Of a DNA stretch of 64,000 bases, positions 62,900-64,000 are shown piece by piece. The position numbers and the translations under genes are program-made. Position 1 is the stretch's first letter. Each line of letters opens with the position of its first letter. Origin of the DNA: JBAVOR01 sp049692255 (GTDB lineage Bacteria; Babelota; Babeliae; Babelales; JACPOV01); assembly GCA_049692255.1 (NCBI GenBank), contig JBAVOR010000022.1:26314-90313 (forward strand). Reading direction: 5' to 3'. Below the pieces are notes generated by a model. That model did not search any database and was not told the DNA's origin. It saw nothing but the letters and a program-made list of their open reading frames with translations.

Positions 62900-63946
62900 T
62901 TAGATGATATAAGGCGATGATAAAAAATGTTCATGGATAGTAGAGGTCATCGGAAAATGAGCAAAATAATACCGTTTTAAATTGAGATGCTCGAAAATAC
63001 AACCAAACAGCCGTTCAAAATAAGGCTCATAGGTGTAATTGTGGCCTCGATTAAGCATATTAAAATAATGAATAAACGACCAATCAGCTACGAATTGAGT
63101 AAATTGCGATGAAACAATAAACATCGTACCAACGGCAAAAGGGAATGTAGGAATATGTGCTAAACCAGTCATTCTTTGTAGTTTGCGCATATATCGCATA
63201 TTAGTGCAATGGTCAGGAATTTGTAGGTTTGATGCGTAGATGCAATTGTAGTAATTGAGTATTTTATTTACTTTTAAATCAAGAAATAACGTGTACCATG
63301 TGCGTGACTCGTGACCTTTTGAGTGAAATTTCACAAGGAAATCATGCGGCTGTTGTTGTTTCACAATCTGATCCAGTGCGAGTAAGAAACCGCCAATATC
63401 AACGCCCCTATTTTCACAGAAAATGATTTGTATATTTTCTAGAGGCATTTCAAGGTGGGTATATAAATAGTGGGCAATTCTGTGTAGCTGAGGAGCATTT
63501 CTTTTGGTTACTAAATGAGGATGATAGAGTGCTAATCGCTTCATGTCATCAAGAACAGTTAATGGAGTAATCAGAGATTCCTGAGGATGTGCTGGTTTAA
63601 AGCGTGTAATATTAGTATCGATAGGAATGGTAATTTTAATAGCATACGAATTACATTCATTATTTTTTATAAATTGATTCGTTTTGTCTATCAACCAATC
63701 AATAATAGACATCTCAAATAAATGTAAAACGAAAAGCATTTTAAAGCTTTTGCAATAGGGTAAATTTTGTGTTTTGCCATAATTGAAATAATGCTCATAA
63801 GCCTTTGCTTCTGTATTAATACCCACAAGATTATTGTGGGATATATAATATTCCCAATCAAAATTAGTATTATATGCCTCGGGCGAATAAGAGTGAATTA
63901 TTGCGAAGGAAAGACTTATTAAGATAATCACGTATTTTGTGTTCAC
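62900..63946 (-). CDS. RgpF-like glycosyltransferase with signal peptide, paralogue 2
   Basis: A 348-residue paralogue of the gene at 60.9-61.9 kb with the same order: N-terminal hydrophobic segment, FDWEYYISHNNLVGINTEAKAYEHY module, CENRGVDIGGFLLALDQI, KFHSKG, VGTMFIVSS and EPYFERLFGCIF. I chose a GTG at 63946 because the hydrophobic signal (KYVIILISLSFAIIHS) then sits at the very start and a GAGAT-like site precedes it. An ATG at 63988 would place 14 extra polar residues before it. The stop is certain. The gene is complete, although its upstream region is cut by the window edge. Confidence 0.8.
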   Translation of the reverse strand: MNTKYVIILISLSFAIIHSYSPEAYNTNFDWEYYISHNNLVGINTEAKAYEHYFNYGKTQNLPYCKSFKMLFVLHLFEMSIIDWLIDKTNQFIKNNECNSYAIKITIPIDTNITRFKPAHPQESLITPLTVLDDMKRLALYHPHLVTKRNAPQLHRIAHYLYTHLEMPLENIQIIFCENRGVDIGGFLLALDQIVKQQQPHDFLVKFHSKGHESRTWYTLFLDLKVNKILNYYNCIYASNLQIPDHCTNMRYMRKLQRMTGLAHIPTFPFAVGTMFIVSSQFTQFVADWSFIHYFNMLNRGHNYTYEPYFERLFGCIFEHLNLKRYYFAHFPMTSTIHEHFLSSPYII

Positions 63947-64000
63947 TATCTCTAATTTATTAATATTACTGTTTTGACAAAAATACATTCGATATATACC

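Noticed and set aside
1..64000. Search for tRNA, rRNA, insertion sequences and prophage genes
   Set aside because: No cloverleaf-like sequence, rRNA motif, transposase or integrase motif was noticed by eye. A tRNAscan-SE or Infernal run would be needed to exclude tRNAs fully.

Overview
The window looks like part of the chromosome of a reduced-genome, host-associated Gram-negative bacterium. The best guess is a member of Candidatus Dependentiae (TM6) or a similar intracellular lineage. This is an inference from divergent housekeeping genes, an outer-membrane barrel protein, a type II secretion-like operon, exported AAA ATPases, a toxin locus and a large set of exported glycosyltransferases. 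No marker here settles the taxonomy. Standard stop codons, including TGA, are used. I found no rRNA, tRNA, CRISPR array, transposase or phage gene.

Layout. 1-10.1 kb: housekeeping and small exported genes on both strands (truncated TMTC-like membrane protein, M50-like pseudo-protease, tyrS, alr, smpB, DUF2062, tsaD, a short ComEC, a clostripain-like protease). 10.19-10.52 kb: two clusters of DnaA boxes followed by an AT-rich stretch, a strong oriC candidate. 10.6-22 kb: nusA, infB, a WecA-type transferase, nfo, an outer-membrane barrel protein, aspS, dps and eno. 22-33.8 kb (minus strand): a type II secretion/type IV pilus-like operon with GspC, three paralogous secretins, a GspL-like protein and a GspM-like protein, preceded by a MoxR ATPase. 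33.9-42.4 kb (minus strand): nine closely packed genes: an exported double-AAA ATPase, a 1014-residue exported protein ending in a polymorphic-toxin-like domain, four probable immunity proteins and three small membrane proteins. 42.8-51.4 kb: phzF, polA, priA, orn and a fused pair of D-Ala-D-Ala ligase domains.

51.4-64 kb: an accessory cluster of acetyltransferase, glycosyltransferase, STELLO-like, RgpF-like, fucosyltransferase-like and methyltransferase genes. Nearly every one begins with an apparent Sec signal peptide or signal anchor, which is unusual for enzymes that use nucleotide sugars or SAM. Together with the signal-bearing AAA ATPase and toxin, and the secretin operon in the same window, this suggests a working model. 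Sec would carry these enzymes to the periplasm and the three-secretin machine would release them into the host compartment, where donor substrates exist. This is a hypothesis. An alternative is that the hydrophobic N-termini simply anchor the enzymes to the inner membrane facing the cytoplasm.
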